Part shown: piece after piece, positions 1-7,985 of the stretch
Layout: each line of letters opens with the position of its first letter
Numbering within the stretch: position 1 is the first letter of the stretch
From: Pseudomonas sp. PB120
GTDB taxonomy: Bacteria; Pseudomonadota; Gammaproteobacteria; Pseudomonadales; Pseudomonadaceae
Reading direction: 5' to 3'
DNA length: 37,987 nt
NCBI RefSeq assembly: GCF_009761815.1
Contig: NZ_RWIN01000109.1
Location: forward strand, 1 to 37,987
The notes under the pieces: model-generated
Databases searched by the model: none
Seen by the model: the letters and a program-made list of their open reading frames with translations, nothing else
Told to the model about the DNA's origin: nothing
Program-made: the position numbers and the translations under genes

Positions 1-98
1 AGCTGCCGAGCTTGCGAGGCTGCGTTGCGTGTCCGCAGGACCGCCCCCGGGGGCCGCTGCGCAGCCCGACGCAGCCTCGCAAGCTCGACAGCTGCTAC
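1..98. repeat. GTAGCAGCTG-type palindromic repeat, copy A (left end cut)
   Basis: This is an imperfect palindrome running off the left window edge and ending in CGACAGCTGCTAC. It is almost the same as the complete copy at 18145-18245: both share the central GTTGCGTGTCCGCAGGACCG stretch and the CGGGGGCCGCTGCGCAGCC part. It lies just past the 3' end of the glutathione S-transferase gene. It is a dispersed extragenic element and not coding. Confidence 0.75.
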
Positions 99-102
99 AG
101 TT

Positions 103-777
103 TTACTGCGCCTGGTTCTGCGGGAACAGGTTGCGACGGGTTTCTTCGTCGAACTCGGCCTTGAGCACCAGTTTTTCTTTCAGGCCATGGGCACGTTGGG
201 CCGCCGGGCGGGCGCTGATTTCATCGAACAGGCGCTTGACGTTCGGGTACGCCGCGAGGCCGTTCTCGCCGAGGATGTACGGCGCGTAGTTGGCCCAGCC
301 CCACAGTGCCATGTCGGCGATGCTGTAGGTGTCGCCCGCCAGGTATTGGTGATCGGCCAGGCGCTGGTCGAGCACGCGGTAATGACGCTCCACTTCTTTC
401 AGGTAGCGATTTTTCGCGTACGGCAGGTCTTCCGGCGCGTGGTGCAGGAAGTGCACGGCCTGGCCAGAGAACGGCGACAGGCCGGTGGCGATGAACATCA
501 GCCACGACAGCAATTCAGCCTGGCCGGCAATCGAGGTCGGCAGGAAGCGCTGATGGGTTTGCGCGAGGTGCAGCAGGATGGCCTGGGAGTCGAAGACGGT
601 GGCGTCGCCGTCGACCAGGGCCGGAACCTTGGCGTTCGGGTTGATCGCCAAAAAGGCTGGCAGGTGTTGCTCGCCCTTGAAGGTGTCAACGCCGATCAGT
701 TCGTAAGGGGTTTGCAGCTCTTCGAGCAGCAGGGCAACTTTCATCGGGTTTGGCGAAGGGTGGAAAAAGAATTTCAT
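103..777 (-). CDS. Glutathione S-transferase family protein
   Basis: A cytosolic GST-fold protein of 224 aa, expected to conjugate glutathione to electrophiles or act as a glutathione-dependent reductase; the substrate cannot be told from sequence. The N-terminal thioredoxin-like domain (about 1-80) begins MKFFFHPSPNPMK and contains the cis-proline segment NAKVPALVDG and the glutathione-binding segment FDSQAILLHLA. The helical C-terminal domain follows, with the run ADMALWGWANY typical of the family. I place the start at the ATG at 777, with a GAGG ribosome-binding site upstream; an in-frame TTG at 795 would add six residues. The gene stands alone, with a DMT exporter upstream on the same strand. 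Length is normal for the family. Confidence 0.88.
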   Translation of the reverse strand: MKFFFHPSPNPMKVALLLEELQTPYELIGVDTFKGEQHLPAFLAINPNAKVPALVDGDATVFDSQAILLHLAQTHQRFLPTSIAGQAELLSWLMFIATGLSPFSGQAVHFLHHAPEDLPYAKNRYLKEVERHYRVLDQRLADHQYLAGDTYSIADMALWGWANYAPYILGENGLAAYPNVKRLFDEISARPAAQRAHGLKEKLVLKAEFDEETRRNLFPQNQAQ

Positions 778-861
778 GGTGTAGGCCTCAGTCAATGTTG
801 GGTTAGGAACTGAGGCTGATGGTGAGCCAAACCCGTTCGATTGACGTACGAGGTTTTCGCT

Positions 862-1773
862 CTATTCGTTCGAAACCATCGAAGGTGTTGTCGGGGCTTT
901 GGGGCTGGCGTGCGACGTGGCAATGACCGCGCCGGCGATGATCAGCAGCGCGGGAATGATCAAAAAAGGACTGGCATGACTGCGCCCCACGGTAATCAGC
1001 AGCAACGTGGAGATCAGCGGCGCCAGGTAGGACAGCGCGCCCAGCGTCGCCAGGCTTCCGCGTTTGGTGGCGTGGTCCCAGGCCAAAAACGCCAGCCCGA
1101 CCGGCCCCAGGCCGAGGACGACAATCGCGGTCCACTGGCTGACATCCGGCTGTACCGAGGTTTCAAAGGCCAGGTGACAGACCAGCCCCGCGAGAGCGAC
1201 CAACCCGCAGATACCGCCGATGATGTTGCTGGGCACTTCACTGAACCGGCGGTTGAACACCGAGTAACTGGCCCAGATGACTGCACAGCCGAACGCGGCG
1301 AGATAACCGGCGATAGGCACCGCTGCGCTCACGTCGGGAACCCGTTGCTGCATGATGAACGCGGTCCCGGCCAGGCCCAGCAACGCACCGAGCATTTGCC
1401 GCTTGTGCAGCTTTTCTCCGGCCGAGAGCGCCGACAGCAGCACCAGCAGCAGGGGCCACAGGTAATTGATCAGGCTGGCTTCGGCAGCGGGCGCAGCCTT
1501 CAGCGCAAAAAAGTACAGCGCGTGATAGACGAATATGCCGACGAACCCGGTCGCCCATACGGCCCACGGTTGTCGCCAGCTGTTGAAGCCCGCGATCCCG
1601 CGTCGACCCAGGATCATCACGCTCGCGACGAACGCGACGCCAAAACCCAGGGTCAGCAGTTCAAAGGGCGGGATGCCTTCGGTCAGGGTGGTCAGCAGGG
1701 CGAGGGAGGACCAGAGCACGATCGCGATCACGCCGACGGCCGTCGCGGATGTGGCGCTTTGAAGCTGAGTCAT
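862..1773 (-). CDS. EamA/DMT-family exporter (YddG-like)
   Basis: A predicted inner-membrane transporter of 303 aa with about ten hydrophobic helices and two EamA repeats, which is the usual size for the drug/metabolite transporter superfamily. The pattern AEASLINYLWPLLLVLLSAL and the conserved FFALKAAPA segment resemble the aromatic amino-acid exporter YddG, so export of amino acids or related metabolites is the best guess. The ATG at 1773 is preceded by AAGGA at good spacing; the longer frame opens with a TTG at 1803 and lacks such a site. The neighbours (GST, membrane protein) do not show a clear operon. The YddG resemblance is recalled from the family; the substrate is inference. Confidence 0.82.
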   Translation of the reverse strand: MTQLQSATSATAVGVIAIVLWSSLALLTTLTEGIPPFELLTLGFGVAFVASVMILGRRGIAGFNSWRQPWAVWATGFVGIFVYHALYFFALKAAPAAEASLINYLWPLLLVLLSALSAGEKLHKRQMLGALLGLAGTAFIMQQRVPDVSAAVPIAGYLAAFGCAVIWASYSVFNRRFSEVPSNIIGGICGLVALAGLVCHLAFETSVQPDVSQWTAIVVLGLGPVGLAFLAWDHATKRGSLATLGALSYLAPLISTLLLITVGRSHASPFLIIPALLIIAGAVIATSHASPKAPTTPSMVSNE

Positions 1774-1838
1774 GACTGTTCCTTCAGCGCGAAGAGCGGG
1801 CAACTATCCTGATAACGCGTGGATCGGCCGCTGGACGT

Positions 1839-1943
1839 CCTGTAGGCGCTAGCTTGTTTGCGATGGTCGTCAACGAAAACGCGGGAAGCCTGGCACTCCG
1901 TGGCGTTCTCGGGTTCATCGCGAGCGAGCTCGCTCCTACAGGG
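1839..1943. repeat. REP pair (degenerate left half)
   Basis: Two facing REP-like units. The right one, CATCGCGAGCGAGCTCGCTCCTACAG, is well conserved. The left one, CCTGTAGGCGCTAGCTTGTTTGCGATGG, has drifted. They lie in the gap between two minus-strand genes. Confidence 0.75.
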
Positions 1944-1987
1944 TCTGCGACATTTTCTGATCCACTGGCCCGGTGACTTGAAGCAGC

Positions 1988-2782
1988 TTAGCGCTTGATG
2001 GCCGTACGTCCAGCGTCCGCCGTGGGGGTCGCTGGTTTGGCCAACAAGCGCCGGGTGACCCCGAGCATCGCCACGGACACCGCAACGCCGAGGAGGAACG
2101 CTGGCAAGCCCATCTCAGGCAAGGCCAGCGCCAGCACCAGGCAGAACGCGGCGAACGAATACATGCCGGTGGCGGTGGCGCGTAGCAAGGCCGCGGTAAA
2201 GGCCGGCCCGCGGGTTTGCTGGGAAAACACTGCCATCACGCTGCCCAGCACCGGGAACACCGCGAGCAGTCCGCTCCAGCGATCGCCGACGGTGCTGGCC
2301 AACACAGTAACGGCCAGGGTCAGCAGGGCGCCGGCGACCATGCGCAGCAGCAGTTTGTCGGATTTAGGTGCGGGGCCTGAAACGATGGGCCGGACCTGCG
2401 GGAACAGGTAGGGCGCCGCCAGCAGCGCGCTGGCGGCGGCGATCACCGAAAAGGTCAGGGACGCCGGGATCAACGACAGCACCACGGCGATGGTGGCCCA
2501 GACCAGCAGCGAAATCGTCAACGCCCACGGCCAGCCGGCACGTTGCGCGACCTGGGCATAGGTGACGCAGAAGGCAATCATCGCGAACATGGCCGACAAC
2601 GCCGCCGTCGCCGATTGGGCCGCGAATACCTGGCCTTGCTCGATGGCGAGGAAAAACAGAATCGGCCCGACAACCACCGGCAACCCCGACAGCCAGCCCG
2701 CCACACTGGGGCCCCAGCGTTTCCCGGCCAGGGAAATCAACAGCAGAAAACCAGGAATCACCAGCAACTTGAGCATCAACAC
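1988..2782 (-). CDS. Predicted polytopic inner-membrane protein of unknown function
   Basis: I do not recognise a named family. The protein (about 264 aa) is almost entirely hydrophobic, with roughly eight or nine possible transmembrane segments. It starts near LKLLVIPGFLLLISLAGKRW and ends with a short polar tail. It has the alternating Gly/Ala/Leu character of small transporters, but no motif that names a substrate. The start is uncertain. A GTG at 2782 has GGAG eight bases upstream and is followed at once by an in-frame TTG and ATG (2776); an ATG at 2821 lengthens the protein but lacks a ribosome-binding site. It is divergent from the secreted chalcone-isomerase-like gene, and the gap holds a TTTGTATACAAA palindrome. 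Confidence 0.7.
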   Translation of the reverse strand: MLMLKLLVIPGFLLLISLAGKRWGPSVAGWLSGLPVVVGPILFFLAIEQGQVFAAQSATAALSAMFAMIAFCVTYAQVAQRAGWPWALTISLLVWATIAVVLSLIPASLTFSVIAAASALLAAPYLFPQVRPIVSGPAPKSDKLLLRMVAGALLTLAVTVLASTVGDRWSGLLAVFPVLGSVMAVFSQQTRGPAFTAALLRATATGMYSFAAFCLVLALALPEMGLPAFLLGVAVSVAMLGVTRRLLAKPATPTADAGRTAIKR

Positions 2783-2855
2783 CGACACATCTCCGACCCG
2801 AGTGAGCGGCAACGTTAGCATTGCAGATGATGGATTGCTCTATGAAATACCGGTT

Positions 2856-2867
2856 TTTGTATACAAA
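2856..2867. promoter_or_regulatory. Perfect 12-bp palindrome TTTGTATACAAA
   Basis: It lies in the divergent gap between the membrane protein and the chalcone-isomerase-like gene, about 20 bp upstream of the proposed -35 box of the plus-strand promoter. The shape (TTGTATACAA core) is like GntR- or TetR-type operators. No regulator for it is encoded next door. Confidence 0.4.
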
Positions 2868-2884
2868 GCGCAATTCGCGAATAG

Positions 2885-2912
2885 TTGTACGGCAATCTAT
2901 TCTCCGTATAAG
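2885..2912 (+). promoter_or_regulatory. Sigma-70-type promoter for the chalcone-isomerase-like gene
   Basis: TTGTAC (2885-2890) and TATAAG (2907-2912) are separated by 16 bp, with the gene's ATG 34 bases further on. Both boxes are close to the sigma-70 consensus; the start site has not been tested. Confidence 0.5.
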
Positions 2913-2946
2913 TATCAGCCCCGAACCGCGATGAATCGAGCCGATC

Positions 2947-3480
2947 ATGAGCCCACAACGATCCCCTTTACGGCATGGCCTGTGGCTGTTGGCATTGTTG
3001 GGCAGCCAGGCATTCGCCGGTTGGCAGGACTCCTTGCCCGGTGCTCAGGTCATTGGTACTGGCGAGTTCCGGATGTACGGTTTCGACGTCTATAACGCGC
3101 GGCTGTGGAGCGTCTCGCGACCCTTGGCCAGCGATCAGCCGTTTGCCCTGGAGCTGATCTATCAGCGTGCGATTTCCAGGGAGGATCTGGTGCAGGCCAG
3201 TATCGATGAGATCAAGCGATTGTCCGGCCCGTCGATCAGCGCCGGGCAACTGGAGGCCTGGCAAGCGCAGATGCAGCAGTCGTTCATCGATGTACAGGCC
3301 GGGACCCGGATCACCGGCGTGTATTTGCCGGGGCAGGGGGCGCGCTTCTTTGTCGGTCAACAGTTGCAGTACGAAGTGAAGGACCCGCAGTTCGCCCGGG
3401 CGTTTTTCGATATCTGGTTCGATCCGCGGACACGCAATCCACAATTGCGCCAGCAGTTGCTGGGCACCGCGAAACCCTGA
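2947..3480 (+). CDS. Secreted chalcone-isomerase-like protein
   Basis: A 177-aa protein with an N-terminal signal peptide: basic RSPLRHG, then a hydrophobic core, cleavage likely after SQAFA near residue 24. The mature part matches the bacterial chalcone isomerase-like family (Chalcone_3 type): a beta-rich start with GTGEFRMYGFDVYNARLW, a middle helix EDLVQASIDEIKRL, and an end containing FFDIWFDPRTRNPQLRQQLLG. Members share the fold of plant chalcone isomerase but not a proven enzyme activity; they are periplasmic and probably bind a small hydrophobic ligand. The gene is monocistronic, with the metal transporter 78 bases downstream. Family assignment is fairly sure; function is unknown. Confidence 0.8.
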   Translation: MSPQRSPLRHGLWLLALLGSQAFAGWQDSLPGAQVIGTGEFRMYGFDVYNARLWSVSRPLASDQPFALELIYQRAISREDLVQASIDEIKRLSGPSISAGQLEAWQAQMQQSFIDVQAGTRITGVYLPGQGARFFVGQQLQYEVKDPQFARAFFDIWFDPRTRNPQLRQQLLGTAKP

Positions 3481-3558
3481 ACTTAGAGGGCTTTTGGCCT
3501 TGGGCCCTCGGGTTTAAACGTCTAAGCTGCCCACTCCCACCTGTTGACGGACCCTCGC

Positions 3559-4878
3559 GTGAAATTCACTTTGCCCAAAGTCGCCACGGCGCCGTTTTGC
3601 CCACCGGAAGTGGCCGGCAGTGTTGCCGTTGACCCGAGCGCGTCGTTCTTCAAACGCGTCCTGCGTTTTGCCGGTCCGGGTTTGCTGGTGTCCATCGGCT
3701 ACATGGACCCCGGCAACTGGGCGACCGCCATCGAGGCCGGCTCGCGGTTCGGTTACAGCCTGTTGTTTGTGGTGCTGCTGGCGAGTCTGGCGGGGATGGT
3801 GGTGCAGTGCCTGTGTTCGCGGCTGGGCATTGCCACCGGGCGGGACCTGGCGCAATTGTCCCGCGAACGCTACAGCACGCCGACCGCGCGGTTGCAGTGG
3901 TTATTGGCGGAAATCTCGATCATCGCCACGGACCTGGCCGAAGTGCTCGGTTGCGCGTTGGCGTTCCACTTGTTGCTGGGCTGTTCGCTGACGGTTGGCA
4001 TCGCGCTCACGGCGTTCGACACGCTGCTGGTGCTGGCCCTGCAAAACCGTGGCTTTCGGCGACTGGAAGCGATCATGCTGGTGTTGGTGAGCACCATCGG
4101 CGTGTGTTTTTTCGTCGAGTTGCTGCTGATCAAGCCTTACTGGCCAGACGTTGCCCGAGGGTTTACGCCGTCATTGTCGGCCCTCACGGACGCGGCGCCG
4201 CTGTACCTGGCCATCGGTATTCTTGGCGCCACGGTGATGCCGCATAACTTGTACCTGCACACCTCGATCGTACAGACCCGGATGATCGGCAAGGACCTGG
4301 CCAGCAAGCAGGATGCGGTGAAACTGGCGCGCATCGACACCATTGGCTCCCTGGCCCTGGCACTGCTGGTCAATGCGGCGATCCTGATTCTCGCGGCGGC
4401 AGCGTTTCACAAGACCGGGCATACCGATGTCGTGGACATTCAGGACGCCTACCACTTGCTCGATCCATTGGTGGGCGGCGCGTTGGCCAGCGTGCTGTTC
4501 GGCGTGGCGTTGCTGGCGTCGGGTCAGAGTTCGACCTTTACCGGCACCATCGCCGGGCAGGTGATCATGGAGGGCTACCTGAACCTGCGGATTCCCTGCT
4601 GGCAGCGGCGCCTGATTACCCGGGGGCTGGCGCTGATTCCGGCGTTCATTGGTGTGTGGCTGATGGGCGACGGGGCGATTGGCAAGCTGCTGGTGTTGAG
4701 TCAGGTGGTGTTGAGTTTGCAGTTGCCGTTTGCGTTGTATCCGCTGATTCGCATGACCAATGACCGAAAGCTGATGGGGCCGTTTGTGAATCGGCTGCCG
4801 ACGCGGGTGTTGGCCTGGGGGTTGTTTGCGGTGATCAGTGGGGCTAACAGTTGGTTGATCTTTCAGTTTTTGGGGTGA
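3559..4878 (+). CDS. mntH: Nramp-family divalent metal transporter
   Basis: An inner-membrane proton-coupled Mn2+/Fe2+ importer of the Nramp family, 439 aa with about eleven transmembrane helices. The metal-binding signatures are intact: DPGN in TM1 (residues 50-53, in SIGYMDPGNWATAIEAGS) and MPHN in TM6 (about residue 226, ATVMPHNLYLHTSIVQTR). The conserved GQSSTFTGTIAGQ segment lies later. The GTG at 3559 has ACGGA upstream and is my chosen start; a TTG at 3544 is in frame but has no ribosome-binding site. No MntR or Fur box was recognised upstream, so metal control is not shown. MntH is the usual name; substrate preference among Mn, Fe and others is inference. Confidence 0.9.
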   Translation: MKFTLPKVATAPFCPPEVAGSVAVDPSASFFKRVLRFAGPGLLVSIGYMDPGNWATAIEAGSRFGYSLLFVVLLASLAGMVVQCLCSRLGIATGRDLAQLSRERYSTPTARLQWLLAEISIIATDLAEVLGCALAFHLLLGCSLTVGIALTAFDTLLVLALQNRGFRRLEAIMLVLVSTIGVCFFVELLLIKPYWPDVARGFTPSLSALTDAAPLYLAIGILGATVMPHNLYLHTSIVQTRMIGKDLASKQDAVKLARIDTIGSLALALLVNAAILILAAAAFHKTGHTDVVDIQDAYHLLDPLVGGALASVLFGVALLASGQSSTFTGTIAGQVIMEGYLNLRIPCWQRRLITRGLALIPAFIGVWLMGDGAIGKLLVLSQVVLSLQLPFALYPLIRMTNDRKLMGPFVNRLPTRVLAWGLFAVISGANSWLIFQFLG

Positions 4879-4890
4879 CTGGGCGGGCCT

Positions 4891-4976
4891 CATCGCGAGC
4901 AGGCTCGCTCCCACAGGTTTTGGATTCACCGCAGATCAAATGTGGGAGCGAGCCGGCTCCGGGCGGCGTTCCGACG
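4891..4976. repeat. REP pair
   Basis: CATCGCGAGCAGGCTCGCTC (4892-4911) faces a diverged unit, TGTGGGAGCGAGCCGGCTCC (4941-4960). They lie between the convergent Nramp and LysR genes, where they may serve as a bidirectional 3' end. Confidence 0.8.
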
Positions 4977-4984
4977 ATGAACGA

Positions 4985-5887
4985 TTACGCAGTCTCCCTT
5001 TGGAATGCTTCAACGACAAAATCTATAAACACCCGAGTCTTGGCCGGCATCAACGTCCGGCTCGGGTAATACAACGAAATCGGCCCCGCATCGGCGTACC
5101 AGTCGGGCAGCAATCGCACCAGTTCCCCGCGCTGAATATTCGCCGCCACATCGGGCAAGACCAGCAACGTCACGCCCAACCCCAGGATCGCCGCCTCGCG
5201 CATGGCCGCCGGATCGTTCAGCACGATGGTCTGGTTGATGTTGGCCGCCGCTTCGTTACCGGCGCCATCCTGCATCACCCACTGGCGAATCCGCCCGGTG
5301 CCGCTGCCCCGCATCGCAATGCCGTCGAATCGCGACAGCTCCTGTGGATTGTCGGGCAACGTGCGACCTTGCAGGTAACCCGGCGAGGCAACGGCCACCA
5401 CATCCGCCGCCGCCAAGGTCCGCGCCACGACGCCTGGTGTCAGTTCGAACCCGCCACCGATGGCCGCGTCGTACCCCTCGGCGATCAGGTCCACGGCGCG
5501 ATTTTCGAAGTGCCATTCCGGGCGAATCAATGGATAGCGCGCCAGAAACGCCGGCAGCAATGGCAGGACCTGGCCAATGCCGAAGGTCGGCGCCAGGCTC
5601 ACCTTGAGCACGCCGGCCGGCTCGCCACGGTCGGTGGTGACCGCGCTGATCGCCGCCTGCAACGCTTCCAGGTTGCCGCCGATACTGGCGAGAAAACCTT
5701 CTCCGGCTTCGGTCAGGGAAAGTTTGCGTGTCGAGCGCTGGAACAGCCGCACGCCGAGGTTGCGTTCCAGCACCGCCACGTTGCGACTCACGGCTGCGGG
5801 CGTGAGCGCGAGCAAGCGTGCGGCACCGGAAAAGCTCCCGGTCTCTGCACTGCGCACGAATGATTCGAGGTTGGTGAGGGTTTCCAT
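4985..5887 (-). CDS. LysR-family transcriptional regulator
   Basis: A 300-aa LysR-type regulator. The N-terminal winged helix-turn-helix (about 3-62) reads FVRSAETGSFSGAARLLALT then PAAVSRNVAVLERNLGVRLF, which fits the family exactly. The rest is the periplasmic-binding-protein-like effector domain. The start at the ATG at 5887 puts the HTH three residues in, as is usual, with CAGGTG upstream; an upstream ATG at 5920 would add an atypical leader. It is divergent from the NAD(P)-binding oxidoreductase at 6000, a classic LysR arrangement, so it probably controls that gene and itself through the inverted repeat at 5910-5924. The inducer is unknown. Confidence 0.9.
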   Translation of the reverse strand: METLTNLESFVRSAETGSFSGAARLLALTPAAVSRNVAVLERNLGVRLFQRSTRKLSLTEAGEGFLASIGGNLEALQAAISAVTTDRGEPAGVLKVSLAPTFGIGQVLPLLPAFLARYPLIRPEWHFENRAVDLIAEGYDAAIGGGFELTPGVVARTLAAADVVAVASPGYLQGRTLPDNPQELSRFDGIAMRGSGTGRIRQWVMQDGAGNEAAANINQTIVLNDPAAMREAAILGLGVTLLVLPDVAANIQRGELVRLLPDWYADAGPISLYYPSRTLMPAKTRVFIDFVVEAFQRETA

Positions 5888-5909
5888 GGCTAGCACCTGA
5901 TAGCAATGC

Positions 5910-5924
5910 TTGAAGATCATTCAA
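5910..5924. promoter_or_regulatory. Candidate LysR box (TTGAA-N5-TTCAA)
   Basis: A 15-bp inverted repeat with perfect 5-bp arms that contains the T-N11-A core of LysR-type sites. It sits in the 112-bp gap between the LysR start (5887) and the divergent oxidoreductase start (6000). Confidence 0.5.
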
Positions 5925-5999
5925 ATCATTACCCGCTAATCAAGCCTCAATGGCAAGCGCAGTATTCACTCCAACACCAACCCCTCGGAGTGAAAAATC

Positions 6000-6602
6000 A
6001 TGAGCACTATCGGAATCATCGGCGCCGGCGCCATCGGGACAGCCTTTGCCAGAGCGTTGTCGCGTCAAGGCATCGAATTGGTCATCGCCAACAGCCGTGG
6101 CCCGGAAACACTGGCCGCGCTGGTAGAAGAACTTGGGCCGACGGCCCGTGCCGGAACCCGTGAAGAAGCGGCGGCGCAACCCATCGTGCTGGTCGCGGTG
6201 AACTGGTCGAAGTTGCCGGCTGCGCTGGGTGGCCTACCGGATTTCGGCGGACGGATCGTCATCGACGCCAACAACTCGATTGAGGCGCCATCGTTCAAAG
6301 CCGTTGATCTGAACGGGCGGATGTCCAGCGAAGTGTTTGCCGAATGGGTGCCGGGCGCACGGCTGGTGAAGGCGTTCAATCACCTGCAGGCGCGTTTTCT
6401 GGAAAGCGACCCGGCAGCGGAGGGTGGGCGGCGGGTGCTGTTTGTGTCGGGCGATGATGCCGAGGCGAACGCGCAAGTGATTGCATTGACCGAGCGCTTG
6501 GGGTTCTTCGGGATTGATCTGGGGGCGTTGAGTGTCGGGGCGCGGCTGGTGCAGTTCCCGGGCGGGCCGTTGCCGACGTTGAATCTGGTGAAGTTTGCCT
6601 GA
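6000..6602 (+). CDS. NAD(P)-binding oxidoreductase, F420/NADP-reductase-like
   Basis: A 200-aa Rossmann-fold protein of the F420-dependent NADP oxidoreductase-like family. The nucleotide site is clear at the N terminus: IGIIGAGAIGTAFA (GxGxxG), followed by the NSRGPETL segment. The middle contains VVIDANNS-like IVIDANNSIEAP and the family segment ARLVKAFNHL. Pseudomonads lack deazaflavin F420, so the real partner is probably NAD(P)H with another acceptor; that part is inference. The ATG at 6000 has GGAG nine bases upstream. The gene is single and divergent from the LysR gene, which likely regulates it. Confidence 0.82.
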   Translation: MSTIGIIGAGAIGTAFARALSRQGIELVIANSRGPETLAALVEELGPTARAGTREEAAAQPIVLVAVNWSKLPAALGGLPDFGGRIVIDANNSIEAPSFKAVDLNGRMSSEVFAEWVPGARLVKAFNHLQARFLESDPAAEGGRRVLFVSGDDAEANAQVIALTERLGFFGIDLGALSVGARLVQFPGGPLPTLNLVKFA

Positions 6603-6647
6603 AGCCAGGCACATCTGACGCCCGTCACGGATACAGACGATGACCCA

Positions 6648-6762
6648 TTGTGGCGAGGGAGCTTGCTCCCGCTCGAGTGCGAAGCGCTCGCAAAATCTCA
6701 CATTTTGCCGAGATTTTGGGGCTGCTCCGCAGCCCAGCGGGAGCAAGCTCCCTCGCCACAAA
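6648..6762. repeat. REP-type long inverted repeat (GTGGCGAGGGAGC class)
   Basis: The outer arms TGTGGCGAGGGAGCTTGCTC and its complement flank about 60 bp that holds a further partial inverted repeat (AAAATCTC..GAGATTTT). A second element of the same class is at 21231-21367. It lies between the convergent oxidoreductase and thiolase genes. Confidence 0.8.
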
Positions 6763-6792
6763 AGCCCCCACCACAAAATATGGGGGTGTGCT

Positions 6793-7974
6793 TTATGCCC
6801 GCTCGAGCGCCAGCGCTACGCCCTGGCCGCCACCGATGCACAGGGTGGCGAGGCCTTTCTTGGCGTCACGCTTGATCATTTCGTGCAGCAAGGTCACCAG
6901 CACGCGGCAGCCCGAAGCACCGATCGGGTGGCCCAGGGCGATGGCGCCGCCGTTGACGTTGACCTTGTTCAAGTCCCATTCCAGGTCCTTGGCCACCGCC
7001 AGCGATTGCGCGGCGAAGGCTTCGTTGGCTTCAACCAGATCAAGCTGATCGATGGACCAGCCGGCCTTGCTCAGGCAACGGCGAGTGGCCGACACCGGGC
7101 CGATGCCCATGATGGCCGGGTCGACGCCCGCATTGGCGTAGGCAGCGATTTTCGCCAGTACCGGCAGGCCCAGGGCCTTGGCTTTTTCGGCGCTCATCAG
7201 GATCACGGCGGCAGCCCCGTCGTTCAGAGACGAAGCGTTACCCGCGGTTACCGAACCATCCTTTTTGAAGGCCGGTTTCAGTTTGCCCAGGGCTTCGGCG
7301 GTGGTGCCGGCGCGTGGCTGTTCATCAGTGGCGAAGGACAGCGGATCGCCCTTGCGCTGAGGAATCAGGATCGGCGTGATTTCATCGACAAAACGCCCGG
7401 CTTCAATGGCGGCCGAGGCTTTCTGCTGCGAAGCGGCGGCGAAGGCGTCCTGTTGTTCGCGGGTCAGGCTGTATTTTTCCGCCAGGTTTTCGGCGGTGAT
7501 GCCCATGTGGTAATCGTTGAACGCATCCCACAGACCGTCGCTGATCATGGTGTCGACGATTTGCGCGTGACCCATGCGCAGACCGGTGCGTGCGCCGGGC
7601 ATGACGTAGTTGGACAGGCTCATGTTTTCCTGACCACCGGCAATGATCACCTCGGCGTCGCCGCAGCGAATCGCCTGGGCGCCCAGGTGCAGGGCCTTGA
7701 GGCCCGAGCCGCAGACCTTGTTCAGGGTCATGGCGGGCACGGTGAAGGGCAGGCCGGCCTTGATCGCGGCCTGGCGTGCAGGGTTCTGCCCGGCGCCGGC
7801 GGTCAGTACCTGGCCCATGATCACTTCATCGACTTCCGCCGGGTTGAGGCCGGTTTGTGCCAGCAGCTGACGGATGACCGCCGCGCCGAGGTCAACGGCA
7901 GAAACATTGGCCAGGGAGCCCTGGAAACTGCCGATCGCGGTGCGCGTGGCGGCAACAATGACAACTTCTTGCAT
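6793..7974 (-). CDS. atoB: Acetyl-CoA acetyltransferase (thiolase)
   Basis: A cytosolic thiolase of 393 aa that reversibly cleaves acetoacetyl-CoA to two acetyl-CoA. The catalytic residues are all present: nucleophile Cys88 in NKVCGSGLKA, His349 in GGAIALGHPIGASG, and Cys379 in CIGGGQG. Length equals that of biosynthetic-type thiolases. The ATG at 7974 has GAGGAA upstream and follows the CoA-transferase B stop by 11 bases, so it is the third gene of an operon: CoA-transferase A, B, thiolase. Together these activate a 3-oxoacid with CoA and split it. The order A-B-thiolase with a divergent LysR gene is also that of the P. aeruginosa dhcA-dhcB-atoB locus (recalled). Confidence 0.93.
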   Translation of the reverse strand: MQEVVIVAATRTAIGSFQGSLANVSAVDLGAAVIRQLLAQTGLNPAEVDEVIMGQVLTAGAGQNPARQAAIKAGLPFTVPAMTLNKVCGSGLKALHLGAQAIRCGDAEVIIAGGQENMSLSNYVMPGARTGLRMGHAQIVDTMISDGLWDAFNDYHMGITAENLAEKYSLTREQQDAFAAASQQKASAAIEAGRFVDEITPILIPQRKGDPLSFATDEQPRAGTTAEALGKLKPAFKKDGSVTAGNASSLNDGAAAVILMSAEKAKALGLPVLAKIAAYANAGVDPAIMGIGPVSATRRCLSKAGWSIDQLDLVEANEAFAAQSLAVAKDLEWDLNKVNVNGGAIALGHPIGASGCRVLVTLLHEMIKRDAKKGLATLCIGGGQGVALALERA

Positions 7975-7985
7975 GGAATGATTCC

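Noticed and set aside
841..1812. Long open frame on the plus strand antisense to the DMT exporter
   Set aside because: Its product is arginine/glutamine-rich without family features. Such antisense frames are expected in GC-rich genes; the minus-strand frame has clear family motifs.
3486..3509. Possible terminator GAGGGC..GCCCTC after the chalcone-isomerase-like gene
   Set aside because: Only a 6-bp stem with a 12-base loop and a poor T run; not strong enough to call.
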